Below are positions 46,801 through 58,744 of a stretch of DNA of 64,000 nt, piece after piece. A program made the translations under genes and the position numbers. The notes beneath the pieces were generated by a model that was not told the DNA's origin, searched no databases, and worked only from the letters and a program-made list of their open reading frames with translations. Source of the stretch: Marchantia polymorpha subsp. ruderalis (taxonomy: Eukaryota; Streptophyta; Marchantiopsida; Marchantiales; Marchantiaceae); the NCBI GenBank assembly GCA_037833965.1, contig AP031352.1, forward strand, positions 16,906,501 through 16,970,500. The letters run 5' to 3'. The number at the start of each line of letters is the position of its first letter. The first letter of the stretch is position 1.

Positions 46801-49800
46801 TCGCGAGGTACATAATATGAAGCTCTAGGTTCCCATCCTACTCGATTTTTCTTTTCTGCGTCCGTGGATAAGTCAACTATCTTGACTAGATATCGGACGA
46901 ATTGTTCTGTGCTCATATCATAATGGTCATTTTAGACTTTGTGTAATCGGAAGTTGAGGACCTGGTTTCGGATGAACAGCCTGATAGGGGAATTGGTACG
47001 AATAGTTGAAAGTATCGGTTGTTTCAGTAACTGGTCGTACTCCAGTTTGTAGTAATCGTCAACCTTCGATGTGGGCAGCGATATTATTTTACAAATGAGA
47101 TGAGGTGGTTAGGTGAGGTGTGAACTTTTTAGGTGGATCGTGTGTGCAGTTATGGTATCTCCTTGAGTTATCATTCTTGTCGGACAGATAATCGGTCTGA
47201 TACATATAGGTAATTGGTAGTCTCTTTAATTTCGGTAGCCTCTCTTGTGGCAGTCGCCTTTCCTTCTTTTAGTTTCTGACTTGCTTCAACTGCCGATTTT
47301 CAGGTCCTTCGTCCTGGTGTACTGTACTTCCTCCGCGATCCGACGGATCCAAATTACAATCCTTTCCGTGATCTCATTGATGATCCTCTTCACAAACACG
47401 CACGACGAGTGCTTCTCTCCGTCGTGGTTTACGGCAGTTTGATTGTGATGTTGGTGTTTTTGCCAGTTCGTCTTGCCATCCTTGCATCGCCTACAATGTT
47501 TCCTCTTGATATAAGGTATACTCGAAGTTCTCTTAGACTGGGCTTACGTTGCTCATTACAAAACCAACTCAATGAAACCAATCTTCGGACGATGAGAGCA
47601 AGTATCCTAGGTGTCGTACATCCTATCTCTTATTGAGATGTAGAAGTTTGTATGCTTAGAGCAGCTTCAGCCTTGCAACAAGTAATCAATCCGAAGAGGC
47701 TTTCCTAACTTATCAAAGCGCTCATTTCGCAGAGTCTCAGACCCCTTCACTGAGATCCCCGCAGATATGCTCTTATTTCATATCTGCATTCCGTTCGCTG
47801 TCGAGCATTTTCGACCACGTGCCACAATCAAGGCTGCTCTTTATCATTGGTTTTCAGCTGTGGGTTGGGCGTTGGGGCTGTGTGAGTATCTTCTTCCGGG
47901 TCCAGAAGAGACAAACGTGAACAACAATGGACAGGAACAAGCCAGGGTACAACAGGGCCAGCTTGATGCACCAGACCAGAACCAGGCGATTGCGCCTGCT
48001 GAACGTGGAGAGCAAGAAGAGCAGTTGGAGAACCCTGCGATAGGAGATGATTATGAGGTGGACGATGAAGCGAGTGCCGATGAGTAGGTTTTTAACTTCT
48101 ATGGAATTGAAATCTTTCATCACAATTGAAGAAGTGACATGTTGCAACAATTGGAACAAATCTTGCCTCCATATCCTGGAATTGATATTTGGCTCAATAC
48201 TAGAATCTCGATGTTTACCGACCGAGAGAAACGTAGGACACGTGCATATTATCCCTTGGTACTTCAGCAAGTATCTATGTGATGGATAATAGTAGTGTCT
48301 TTCGTCAGAAGGTTTCAAGCTGCTCGTTTTGGAAGTTCTAGTTGAACTTTGATCGCAATGCAAGCAGCTTGGGACTTCTTAGGACTGTTTCATTTACCTC
48401 AAGTTAGTTACTTTCATTGGTGATTATCTAATGTGCAGGTACAAATTCGTCTTGCGGATTGTTCTGCTCCTGTTTAGCGCGTGGATAACTCTCCTTGCAT
48501 TCAACTCCGCCATGGTTTTACTTCCTGTTTCTCTTGGACGAGGAATATTTTCTCTATTTTCTCAGCTGCCAATAGCGCGTGGTGCTAAATGCAACGGTGA
48601 GTTCGCCACCATTTGGTTTGTTGGTAACGTCAGGCTCTGTGCGCGAACTAGATTGTGTAGATGTGCAATACCTGAACAGATTTCCCGATGACATCCAGAA
48701 ATTTTGACATTCGTGAGATTATCTTGTTTGTTTCCGGTATTCTAACGAAACCACTTGTCTTACTTACAATTTTGCGCCTGTGGCTGCAGATCTTTACGCC
48801 TTCAACATTGGCTGCTATGTGTTGTGGGCGACAGCAGCTGCTGTTCGTTACGTGGTTGATTATCTGAGAACACACGACGTGCATGTTTTACTTATGCAAG
48901 TTCTCAAGTGGTCAGCAATCGTGGCGAAAAGTTTTGTGCTGCTGACTCTCTGGGTAGGCTATCTGGATTCTTTCCAAGTTTCTCTTCTGTCAGCTTTAGT
49001 TAGTGTCCTGCGGAAATTTCAAGTCAATGTTTGTTCTGTGTATGGCGTGGATCGTGTTTGACTTAGACGAGCAACGTTTTCATGTGGCTATTATTATAGC
49101 TCGCTTCAACGTTTGTACACTTGATAAATTAAAACTTTTGTCATCGCTGCTTTGCAGATCATTGCCATCCCCGTATTAATTGGACTACTATTTGAGCTCC
49201 TTGTCGTGGTACCCATGCGGGTCGCTATAGATGAGAGTCCAGTCTTTATCTACTATCAAGACTGGGCTCTAGGTCTAGTGTTTCTGAAGATCTGGACAAG
49301 ACTGGTAACTATTCATCGAAATCTATGTTGTATAATGTTCCTTGGGATTTTTCTACTCTGCAAGAATGTATCGATCATAATACGCTTCACGCTTGAAGTC
49401 GTGAGAAGTTGTGATGCGTAAATAATTTTTTATTTGTAGTACGAGGACCTTGGTAATTGGACCTGAATTTCGTATCTTTGACTCGTGAAGAGACACTGAC
49501 TGTTGCGGCTTGTTTCAGGTTATGCTTGGTCAGATCACACCGTTGGCAGATGAAAGCTGGCGTATCAAGTTTGAACAAGTCAGAGCTGACGGGTTTGCCA
49601 ACCTTCGGGGATTTTGGGTGTTGAAGGAGATAATTTTTCCCATTCTTCTCAAGCTTATGACTGCACTGCTTGTGCCGTACGTCTTTGCTCATTGGATCTT
49701 CCCTTGCTTGGGATACTCTTTGATTGTCAATTCAGCAGTCAATCGGTATGCATGGCAAGGCTGCCTTGCACTTGGGCTGCTTTGGTATGGAATGAAGCGA

Positions 49801-50208
49801 TTGCGGCAGTGGTTATTGGACCTTCACAACTCGATTCGTGATGATCGGTATCTAGTCGGAAGGAGGCTCCATAATTTTGGAGAGAGGAGAAGAAGTGGAA
49901 CGCCAACCAGTCCTAAAGTAGAAGCTGCAGCCAGACCTGTAGCGAGGTTTCCAGGACCAGTTGTTGAGGATGTTGCTAGATTAGGAGGCCCCACAGATCA
50001 AGACTCTCCTAATACTGTGTTGAACTCTGCTTCTGCTGGAAGTAGTAGTGGTGTTGTGGAAGAGAAGAACAAATACATGCCAGGTGAGTCTAGAGATGTC
50101 TTAATACGGGCCGCCATACAAGAGGGCGAGAGATTAGGGATGGCAGGTGCATCTTTACGGTTCCGTCACTCCACAACAGGCACTTCTTCAACCAACTCTG
50201 ACCAATGA
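43888..50208 (+). CDS. SUD1: SUD1/CER9/DOA10-type RING-CH E3 ubiquitin ligase
   Basis: Membrane-bound ubiquitin ligase of the ER degradation pathway; Arabidopsis SUD1/CER9 influences sterol (HMG-CoA reductase) control and cuticular lipids, and yeast Doa10 is the relative. My exon model is 43888-44181, 45023-45763, 46046-46807, 47304-47515, 47733-48083, 48439-48596, 48790-48953, 49158-49304 and 49519-50208, all with GT-AG introns and matching phases. It gives 1172 codons against about 1108 in Arabidopsis. The N-terminal C4HC3 RING-CH has C54, C57, C71, C73, H81, C84, C97 and C100. Many hydrophobic segments follow, including the conserved TD-like block in exon 3 (LGVFPLMCGWWLDICTLGML and HWLVGIVYMLQISVFVSLLR). 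Exon 5 ends in an acidic Gln/Glu-rich loop. Exon 9 has NSIRDDRYLVGRRLHNFGE and then a hydrophilic Ser/Pro-rich tail. No break is visible, so this looks like a working gene. Confidence 0.95.
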
Positions 50209-51980
50209 CCTGGTCACTTCGAAAGTCATCTCAAAGAGTATTGCAAATAGTTGCTTCTCTGTGACTGGCTTTCTGTAAATTTATCTCTAACTATGGCATT
50301 CGGGTGAAGCTCTTCAAAGAGTGATGTGGATCATTGATTTAAAGTGTCATGATGCCCTGAAGTCAACCTTTCTCCAAAATTTGGGTTGACAGCGGACAAG
50401 CCCAGTACTTTGTCCAATGTCTGTGAAATACCTCTCAGTAGGCGGCCTCAGGTGGAACACGAAAAGAGGAAGCTGAGGTAAGTACACCGTTAATTCATCC
50501 ATTTTTCATGTACTAATACATATTCTTTAGAAATTTAACCAAACCGTCCTCACGAGTCACCCGTCCTGTCAGTACCAGTTCAACATCTTAATTGCTTCAG
50601 ACTTCGGTACCTCCGTGCAGTTTTGTATGCACAACTGAGATGTCAAATTCTTGTATATTAAGTTGGAATTCTCATTTTGGGCAGAAGTTTCCGTGTAAGC
50701 TGTGGAGATCATGAGAGTGAGTTGCTCGGGGGTTTATTGAACTGTATTTTGAGCTGATCCTGTCTGGAAGATGCTTGAGATTACTGGGTCTCATGTACAG
50801 ATTGTAGTTGTGAATTCGATGATTGCTGTGTTTGTAACGGAAATCGTTGAAGCTTTCTCGACAAATGCCTGTGTCTAAAATGCAAAGGAAAACTATTATT
50901 GGTGGTTTTTGGATCTTGATTATAGTTTCCTTGCTCGGTTTGTGCGTGCAAGCAGACATTTTACTGTATGCGATTTTGCACCTTCTTTTCGTCTGCAGAC
51001 AAATCTAGTATCTAACTCGTTTCCGTCAATGGCAGACTCCTAAAAGAATCCTGTCATGCAAGCGAGAGAAAAGCATGGAGAATAGTTGACGATTGTGTTT
51101 TAGACTTAGATGAGAAAGAAGAATGGCTCTCAAGGTAGAGGATGTAGATAAACATAATCAGAAGTCCTAGGAACAAATTACTCGCATGTTTTCGGGTCCT
51201 CATGTTTCTTGGCCGAGAGATAAAAGTGTAAGTTACCGCGTTTGCTTTCATGTCGAGCGAGAGTGCGGGGATGTCGTTATCATCTTTTGTTCTAGTCCAT
51301 GTGAGTTTTTAGCCATACTTGCTTCATGGTATGACGTTTCCAGTTGGAAAGGCAGGAAGATCTATTCCACACCGTCGATGAGCGACTGAGTTTGCTCAAA
51401 CGGACTTTCTATTGCTCATACTTGCCCCGAGGCACCCGTCATACTCATGTGATGTTTCGAGAAGATTGGATGGCATCGTGATGTATGCATTTCCCATACG
51501 TAGGAAGATGCTTAGATTTTCCACCAACAACTTACACATGTACACAACTTACACAGGAATCGAAGAAACCTGTAGTTCACCACACTGCCAATCGTTATAA
51601 GAGGCACGTTTCGTCGAATGGTGCGGTGGAATATAGCATTTCTCCAATGTATCAATCCGCCTTATGTGCACACGAAACTGCTTTGTGCCACGGAGACCGA
51701 TAGAGTCGATTGGAACGTCTAAGTGGAGTCCGAAACATGTAACCAATGAACGATGTTGCGAAGAATACTTGCTTGCATGTATTCTATAGTGATCACGAGT
51801 TCACGTGGACATGAATAAAGCTCTCAAAGAATTGTCCGATAAATCGACGGAACGAATAAAACTGCAAAGCAAAGAGCAACTCCCTGGGCACGGAATAATA
51901 AATGATAACCAGATTCACTTTTGTCAAGACAGAGTGTTTCATTGTGTCATCTTCCACAGTGTGTGCCAAAGGAGATACGA
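50209..51980. other. 3' UTR of the ligase gene and intergenic DNA
   Basis: The first several hundred bases are probably the 3' UTR. The poly(A) site could not be placed. Beyond about 50.9 kb only short frames without family signatures appear. Confidence 0.5.
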
Positions 51981-51982
51981 AC

Positions 51983-52080
51983 TGGCCTTTGGGGTCTTTT
52001 TACTTGTTTGTGTTTTTCGCTTGGATCGTGTTTTTCAGCCTTTTGACCCTTTGGTCCCAGGGCCTGGTCTATTGCCATTG
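51983..52080 (+). mobile_element. Truncated LINE 3' end, same family as the LINE at 12-16.7 kb
   Basis: It shares GGCCTTTGGGGTCTTTTTAC, GTGTTTTTCAGCCTTTTGAC and a closing TCTATT(A/G)CCATT with 16548-16640 of the full-length LINE, in the same orientation. It covers only the 3' UTR, as expected for a severely 5'-truncated copy or for a SINE that borrows this LINE tail. No clear target duplication was seen. Confidence 0.85.
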
Positions 52081-53100
52081 ATAGGTGCCGGACAATCGAC
52101 AGATCTCAATGTACGCAGACCCGGTGTGGGTTTTTAGGAGTGGGCATGGTTACAAAGCAGCAAATTTTCGGGAGGATTTGAGTTCCCTCTTTGTTATCAA
52201 AAGATATTCCTGAGTTCTCTACACTTACATTGAAAGCAGAGATGGGGTCGATCCGCATTTCACCGCACCCGGGGGAACATGATGGTTACTGACAGTGTAG
52301 TACTCTTATTATCTAGTGAATTATGTTAGCAAACAGTTATCAAGACGGGAAAGAAGAGACGAATATTTGTTTTCTTGATATATCACGGTGGCTCTGTGGA
52401 GCTGGTCTATGCATTAATTTAGTTCCAGTTGTGGATCGATGGGCAGTTGGGCTCCTAATCTCCTTCAATATCTCTAGCATAATATAGCAGTAGGTATACT
52501 GATGCTCGAGAGGTATGGAGAATTGGAGAAACTCTAAGAATAAGTATCTCAAAAGATCTATTCTTCGGTTGTCACTTGTTCTGACGATGAGTCTCAACCT
52601 ACTTTCACGGCTGGAAAGAAGGTTGAACATGAACACGAGGAAATGGTTGGGGCAAATAAAGGATCTGAGTACAATATGAGGTACAAATTTTTTGCCGGTG
52701 TTTTTATTATTTTTTAAGTAGCTGTCATCGTTCATTATAGAAAATGTGATTCACCAACTTTTCGCTTATGTAGGAGACAGGAACTTTCAGTACAGAGAAA
52801 ATTAATCTGACGTTGTTACGAAATGCGCCAAGTGACCTGTCACTTGGCGCTTAAAAGTGTCAGAATCTTAAAATAAGCCATTGGAGCCAACAACTCACTT
52901 GCGTTCCTCCTTTGGGGATGTTATGTGTATGGACTTCTTGGGTATCATATAGTTGGGTTCATGTCCTCGTCTTTGCCAGCGAGGCGTCAACATGTCAGAA
53001 TCTGATGGCTTTGGTACTCCAGGATGAAAATATACAGACTAAAATAGAAATAGCGAAAAAAAGAACGTGGAGATTCAAAGAACATATTAGGAAGCTCTCT
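52081..53100. other. Intergenic, nothing identified
   Basis: Includes a 131-codon minus-strand frame (52340-52735) with no domain and several low-complexity segments. I do not call it a gene. Confidence 0.5.
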
Positions 53101-53108
53101 ATGAGAAG

Positions 53109-53323
53109 CAAAGTTCTGCATTGAGCTTCAAAACTTGACCCATGAGTGAGTCAACTTTACCCACCCATGGCAACTTTTCCATACCCATGAGTCCATCATT
53201 GGTATTTGGTTGCACTTAATCCGAGTGCTCAGTCTAACTCATTCCCATTCACTACCCATCCATGCATCCTAACCCATTACCCATGGATACGGGTGGGTAT
53301 TGGGTACACATTGCAAAACTCTG
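53109..53323. mobile_element. hAT-like MITE of 215 bp
   Basis: Terminal inverted repeats are CAAAGTTCTGCATTG (53109-53123) and, read inward from the other end, CAGAGTTTTGCAATG (53309-53323). Flanking 8-mers ATGAGAAG (53101-53108) and CTGAGAAG (53324-53331) match at seven positions, as for an hAT 8-bp target duplication. CAG(A/G)G-type ends fit hAT elements. The interior is built from many ACCCA/TGGGT words and has no coding potential, so it is non-autonomous. Confidence 0.8.
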
Positions 53324-53531
53324 CTGAGAAGCATATAATATAGCTGGGACGGGACAAATAGCGACGTGACGGAGAGATGTAATGCCAAATGCGTGATTAG
53401 GCTCTTCATAACAATAGTCAGTAGTAATCCTATTTCTATGTACATGTGCACTCTTGAAAAAGAAGGTCAATCACCACGAACGATCATCACAATACTTAAA
53501 TACTTGAATGTGTTTGCAATATACTGTATAC

Positions 53532-55404
53532 ACTCGCTTAAGTCCGCAATTTGATTTGCGAAGATTGGTGCGGAATTATTTAGATGCATAATATTAGAGT
53601 ATTCCTCATGTAATAAAAGAGGATTTAAGACGTGAAGGAGGTTCTGGTTAATTCATTTTGTACAATGAACACACAGCGAACTTCTAACAGTAAGGGCGAA
53701 AGCCAGCGTTTGAATTATCGTCATCATATGGATACCATCAATAGATGCGTCAAAGTCGGCCACTTGCGTAACATTGCTTGACATTTAGGTGTTGATGAAA
53801 AAGTCATTCGTAAGATAAAGTCTAGCAAAGTTGAAATTCGTGAATGAGCACAGAGTGTGGATCAAGACAGTCAGAAAGTCAACATTTTGTGATTTCAATT
53901 CATGTTTCATGAATTGAGAAGAAGCTTCTTGAATAATTTGACGTAGTACGCTAAGCTTCACTTGTTTTTGTTTCCTAGTATTATTTGCTAGAAAGAAAAA
54001 TAGAGTGTGATTGCAATGGAGATTGCTGATGATAAATTCAATGCATCGTGGGATTGAATTTTGAGATTGACATTGACGGTTTAAAGGACCTAAATATGTT
54101 TGCCGAAGATGACGAGGTCAAAAAATATAATCCAAATTTTACTTGATTGGCCAATATGATAATGAATGCGTTTCAACATGGACAAAACTAGGTTGTTCTT
54201 TAGTGTCATACCATTATATAATGTGATGATGTCTCATGAAGATCTTTTTATTGTCCCAGGCAAAAAAGAGGCAAAAAACATGATGATATCGGTGGTGCTT
54301 TGCAACAACAGTGAAACAAAATGAATCCCGATCACAATGATTGAAAAGTCAAAGATGCTCGTCTGCATTGCCGGAAACACTTGATACATTACTTATTTTC
54401 ATCAGAAAAACGCTTGGATCAATGTTGTGACATTCAATAAGTGGTTTAACGATATCTTTGAGCCTAATGCTTGTCGACGGATATGACACAAAGTGTTGTT
54501 GCTCCTTAACAATGCTCGTGGTCATTCTAATGCTTTTGAATGCAATGACATTTGTATTGAAGTCTTTTCGTTTAATGTCACCTCTTGGAAGTAATTCATA
54601 GATATGAGTATCATCGCAGCAGTAAAAAAACAATAAACGTATCTTCTACTAAATGATATTGCTGCATTTTATGATAATCAAGAAATATTTAAAGACCAAT
54701 TTGCATTAGAAGCTTTGAAATTCAAACTGTGCACAGCTAGAATTGTTTACGTAAAACCTACACATTTGCTTGATGTTGCAAACTTTGCAAATGCTACTCG
54801 GAATGATATTTCTACTAGTAGCCTAAACAATTTGCAAAAAAAAAGCAAATTTTATTCCTGGATTTGATAGGATTGATAATATCGGTTGATGATGATGATG
54901 CCATTATCGTTGACATTCCTGAATTGTTAAGTAGCTGTGACCTTCTCAATGAATCAAGTGAAACCGATGTTAGAAGCTATATTGTAAAATGTTTGAATGA
55001 TGACAACGAGGATATGCAAATGTGTTAGTAAAATTTGCTTGAAAAAATCGAAAACGTTATGAATGTTGTTGTTTTGCATCCAATTGTCGAATTTGAGGAG
55101 GATGAATCTGGCCACAACAATGACAATGATCCATATGAGGGTATGTATGAGCATGATGTGATTTCTCACAGAATGGTGAATGTTATCAAGCTTGAGGTTG
55201 AGATAGACAAGTTAAGATATTCTCTTATCTGTCATCGGAGCAAATTAATCTTGCTAAATGGTCTCTCTTTACCCTATGTCGCATTCTACAGCACGGTCGG
55301 TTCGTCATCGCTTGTGAACGAGCTAAAAACAGCCGCCACTTGATCATGTTTGAATTCTGCTAATATTAAACCTTGATACTTGAAACGCGGACTTAGGCGG
55401 GATG
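53532..55404 (+). mobile_element. Dead pogo/Tigger-like DNA transposon
   Basis: Near the left end the plus strand reads GCTTAAGTCCGCAATTTGA (from about 53535), and the right end read on the minus strand gives GCCTAAGTCCGCGTTTCAA. This is an imperfect terminal inverted repeat of about 20 bp around a pogo-like transposase. TA dinucleotides lie near both ends, but the exact boundary and target duplication are unsettled. Total length of about 1.9 kb is normal for this group. Confidence 0.7.
53665..55343 (+). pseudogene. Pogo/Tigger-like DDE transposase, inactivated
   Basis: The frame starts at ATG 53665 (MNTQRTSNSKGESQRLNY). It continues with a helix-turn-helix-like segment, CVKVGHLRNIA, a stop, HLGVDEKVIRKIKSSKV, as in the N-terminal DNA-binding part of pogo/CENP-B-type proteins. 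The DDE_1 domain shows NMDKTRLFFSVIP (first Asp, about 54180), GKKEAKNMMISVVLCNNS, HQKNAWINVVTFNKWFNDIF, VLLLLNNARGHSNAFE and FNVTSWK followed by FIDMSIIAAVKK (third Asp at 54601). The second catalytic Asp is replaced by Asn (AAC at 54508). Several frameshifts and stops separate these blocks. An acidic C-terminal part (55035-55343) remains open. It would have cut and pasted the element bounded by the inverted repeats at about 53.53 and 55.40 kb. Confidence 0.85.
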
Positions 55405-57595
55405 AGAACTTATATAGATGTGAACTTAAACTAATGTATATTGTACAATCAATATCTCATGTACTAGGTTTATTTTGATGCATCCATAAGTCCAATATTC
55501 TTCATTGTTCATGCTTCTCAAGTTATGAATACACCAACATTGAAATAAGCCATGTGACAAAATAGACAACAAAAAAGTATGCGAAGATTACAACAAAATA
55601 TGAAGAAAATGAAAGTAACAAAGTTCTATTCAGAATACTATCAAAATAAATATTATGTTTGCTATACTAATTACTTAGATCAAATGGTTATCCGGATGTT
55701 TTTAATATGTTTGCTATACTAATAACTTTGATCAAATGGTTACCCGGATGCTCTAATTATTTGGAGACATCCGATGTTATATTTATCATAATATATATTT
55801 TCTCTCTAGAATTATAGAAACACAGCAATTAAAAAATGAGAGATGATCTACAAACTAAATCATACTTTTAAATCCTAAATTTGATTGATATACCTTTTAC
55901 TATCTCATATACAAATCAATCTTTGAACAGACCTGAAATTTCTTAATTTTCTATAATTTAAACCTTAGGGTTTCTTTTTATTTAAAATTTTAAGGGTTTC
56001 AAAACTTATGAATGATCAACACTCTAAATTCGTGTAATTTTATAATGATAACCATATTACTCATGAAAATGTTGTCTGGAACTACATATGCCATAACACT
56101 TCCTATTGCAAGGAATACCAACGAACTCATTTCTTTGAATTTTCTTTCAGGTTCTGTCCGTGCGCATTAGGGATAATACAGTTGATTATAGTTAGGCCCG
56201 GGATTATGGCGGCTGACGTGTCAGGGAAGCCCTCCTCATCTGCCTGTGCATTATTATGGTAGCGTTTGCCGTAGTCACATCCGCTTGGTACCAACTTTAC
56301 AAGGATCCATGATCGTGGCAGCACTAGAAGGGCGTCCATGCAGTGCTGCCGTCACGTGTTTATGTACACATATTTAGAGCCGAGATCATTTTTGTTCAAC
56401 AATAGTCGTAGGTTATAAATTTTTAACTTACATCGATAATATGGATTTTTCTAATCTATTTAGTTTAGATATGTCAAGTAAAATTTGATATAGTTTCTTG
56501 TGATGCACTATTGTTTTGTTTCATTGTATCCACTGAGAGCGTTCAATTTCTGGAATTATAATTTTTCTTTATAAGATAAACTTATTTGTCTTGTACTTTA
56601 TTCAAACAATTAATTTGAGGTTCAAAAGTGATATTTATTTTTTCCAATCGTAAAATAGTTCAATTATAAAATAATAAACGCTCAATAATTCCAAAATAAA
56701 GTAATTCACTCTGAGCGATGCACAAATGCTTACGAGATAGAGCAACTACCAAGCGCGGCCCCGTTCACATTCATGTAGTCACCGCGAAGCTTTCAGCACA
56801 GATCTAGTTCCCTATCTCAGAGAGAATCAAATTTCTTTCTGCAGATGAGAGGGAACTATTACGCCAGATTTCTTCACACACCAGAAAATCCGAATCAGCT
56901 CGATTGCATGCTATTCACTTTCCCACACCTCCTGACCTTATGGTCCATCAGAGTTGATATATATGCTGGAGGTTTCCACTCTTCTACTGTGTATGCTGAA
57001 ACGAATGTTCATTTTTGGAGAACGATCTAAATCACTGGGAGAATCGTGTTCAAATAGCATACAGCAACTCTTATCATCAAAAGCACGAAAATGTAGATCG
57101 ATGTTCCATAAACTGTATCGTCGAGTCTGTATAATGCTCAGATCATGTTAATTTTGAACCTGAGCTCGATTTCTTCGAAATTGTTTCAACATTTTATCCA
57201 AAGTTGCTTTCACAGCAGACAACAGCAAGGAGAACATGCACATTCACAACTCCTGTGATCCATACAAGGCATTCATCTCATGTGATTTTAAACTTCAGCT
57301 GAAATTCTACAAGCTGAACTAACTCAGTAATGGTTTCAGAGAGTTATTTGAACAATGAACACTTCAGGATTTGTTCAAAAAGTTTTTCGCAAGTATACAT
57401 AAAATGGCCTGTTTCAAGCAACTGAAGGCGACTTCGACAGCAAGGAACTAGGATTTAGCAGCTCACATTGATCTCTTCGATCCTTCAATCTTCCGATCCA
57501 CTGTGGGCATGACATATAATTGCGACGGAAGTCTATAGAGAATACTACGAGTAGCAATGCCCAAGCCGTTTGTAGACTGCAGCTTGTCGACAAGA
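55405..57595. other. Intergenic between the pogo-like element and the extensin gene
   Basis: AT-rich in its first 1.3 kb, with a 52-bp tandem duplication at 55655-55758. From about 56.7 kb on, the sequence is probably the 3' flank and 3' UTR of the minus-strand extensin gene. No other gene is supported. Confidence 0.55.
55655..55758 (+). repeat. 52-bp tandem duplication
   Basis: Two adjacent units starting ATGTTTGCTATACTAAT at 55655 and 55707; both contain GATCAAATGGTTA(T/C)CCGGATG. Confidence 0.9.
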
Positions 57596-58744
57596 TTAAC
57601 GTCTGTAGTAGGGAGGAGGTGGTGTTTTGTACTGGTACACTGGAGGTGGAGGTGATGTGTACTGGTACACTGGAGGAGGAGGTGACTTGTACTGGTACAC
57701 TGGAGGTGGAGGTGATGTGTACTGGTACACTGGAGGAGGAGGTGACTTGTACTGGTACACTGGAGGAGGAGGAGATTTGTATTCGTAGACTGGAGGAGGA
57801 GGTGACTTATACTCGTAGACTGGAGGAGGTGGAGATTTGTATTCGTACACTGGAGGAGGAGGAGACTTATACTCGTAGACTGGAGGAGGTGGAGATTTGT
57901 ACTCGTACACTGGTGGAGGAGGTGACTTGTACTCGTAGACAGGAGGAGGAGGAGACTTGTACTCATAAACAGGAGGAGGTGGAGACTTGTACTCATACAC
58001 GGGAGGAGGTGGAGATTTGTACTCGTAGACTGGTGGAGGTGGAGATTTGTACTCGTAGACTGGTGGAGGTGGAGATTTGTACTCGTAGACTGGAGGAGGT
58101 GGAGATTTGTATTCGTACACTGGTGGAGGTGGAGACTTGTACTGGTACACTGGAGGAGGTGGTGATTTGTACTCATAAACAGGAGGAGGTGGAGACTTGT
58201 ACTGGTACACTGGAGGAGGTGGAGACTTGTACTGGTACACTGGAGGAGGTGGAGACTTATACTCGTAGACTGGAGGGGGTGGAGATTTGTATTCGTACAC
58301 TGGAGGAGGTGGAGACTTGTACTGGTACACTGGAGGAGGTGGAGATTTGTACTCATAAACAGGAGGAGGTGGAGACTTGTACTCGTACACTGGAGGAGGT
58401 GGAGATTTGTACTGATACACTGGAGGAGGTGGTGATTTGTACTCATAAACAGGAGGAGGTGGAGACTTGTACTCGTACACTGGAGGAGGTGGAGATTTGT
58501 ACTGATACACTGGAGGAGGAGGAGACTTGTACTCGTAAACTGGCGGCGGAGGAGATTTGTACTCATATACCGGTGGAGGTGGTGATTTATATTCATACGT
58601 CGGAGGAGGCTTGTACTCGTAAATCGGTGGAGGTTGGTAATAACCTCTCAACTTACGTGACCCCGCACTTGCTTCTGCTCCAGAACACAGAAGCACAAGA
58701 ACAGCCATCAAGGTGAACATCACCATCGCAGTCGATCGAGACAT
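57596..58744 (-). CDS. Extensin-like hydroxyproline-rich cell-wall protein
   Basis: A secreted structural wall glycoprotein of 382 residues. The chosen start (58744) begins MSRSTAMVMFTLMAVLVLL, followed by CSGAEASA, a clear signal peptide. Longer in-frame upstream starts at 58933 or 58783 would bury that signal and are less likely. After KLRGYYQPPP come 32 decapeptides SPPPPVY(E/Q)Y(K/T), and the protein ends TPPPPYYRR. In extensins the Pro of SPPPP are hydroxylated and arabinosylated, and Tyr-x-Tyr motifs form isodityrosine cross-links; here nearly every repeat carries a YEY or YQY. No other domain is present, so it is a classical chimera-free extensin type. The 30-bp periodicity lets two other frames stay open over the array; those are shadows. 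No break is visible. Confidence 0.93.
   Translation of the reverse strand: MSRSTAMVMFTLMAVLVLLCSGAEASAGSRKLRGYYQPPPIYEYKPPPTYEYKSPPPPVYEYKSPPPPVYEYKSPPPPVYQYKSPPPPVYEYKSPPPPVYEYKSPPPPVYQYKSPPPPVYEYKSPPPPVYEYKSPPPPVYQYKSPPPPVYEYKSPPPPVYEYKSPPPPVYQYKSPPPPVYQYKSPPPPVYEYKSPPPPVYQYKSPPPPVYEYKSPPPPVYEYKSPPPPVYEYKSPPPPVYEYKSPPPPVYEYKSPPPPVYEYKSPPPPVYEYKSPPPPVYEYKSPPPPVYEYKSPPPPVYEYKSPPPPVYEYKSPPPPVYEYKSPPPPVYQYKSPPPPVYQYTSPPPPVYQYKSPPPPVYQYTSPPPPVYQYKTPPPPYYRR
57640..58590. repeat. 30-bp coding minisatellite of the extensin array
   Basis: 32 units of 30 bp. On the protein level units with Glu (E) and Gln (Q) alternate in an E-E-Q order across much of the N-terminal half. A long run of E units follows, then a Q-only block, some with Thr for Lys, at the C-terminal end. 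This points to growth by duplication of multi-unit blocks. Confidence 0.9.

Noticed and set aside
52340-52735. Minus-strand frame of 131 codons
   Set aside because: No domain, no signal peptide and no splice context or neighbouring exon to support it.
57463-58716. Long open frames of 377 and 398 codons overlapping the extensin gene (one on each strand)
   Set aside because: They exist only because the 30-bp repeat unit lacks stops in several frames. They have no signal peptide or domain, and their composition is dictated by the extensin repeats.
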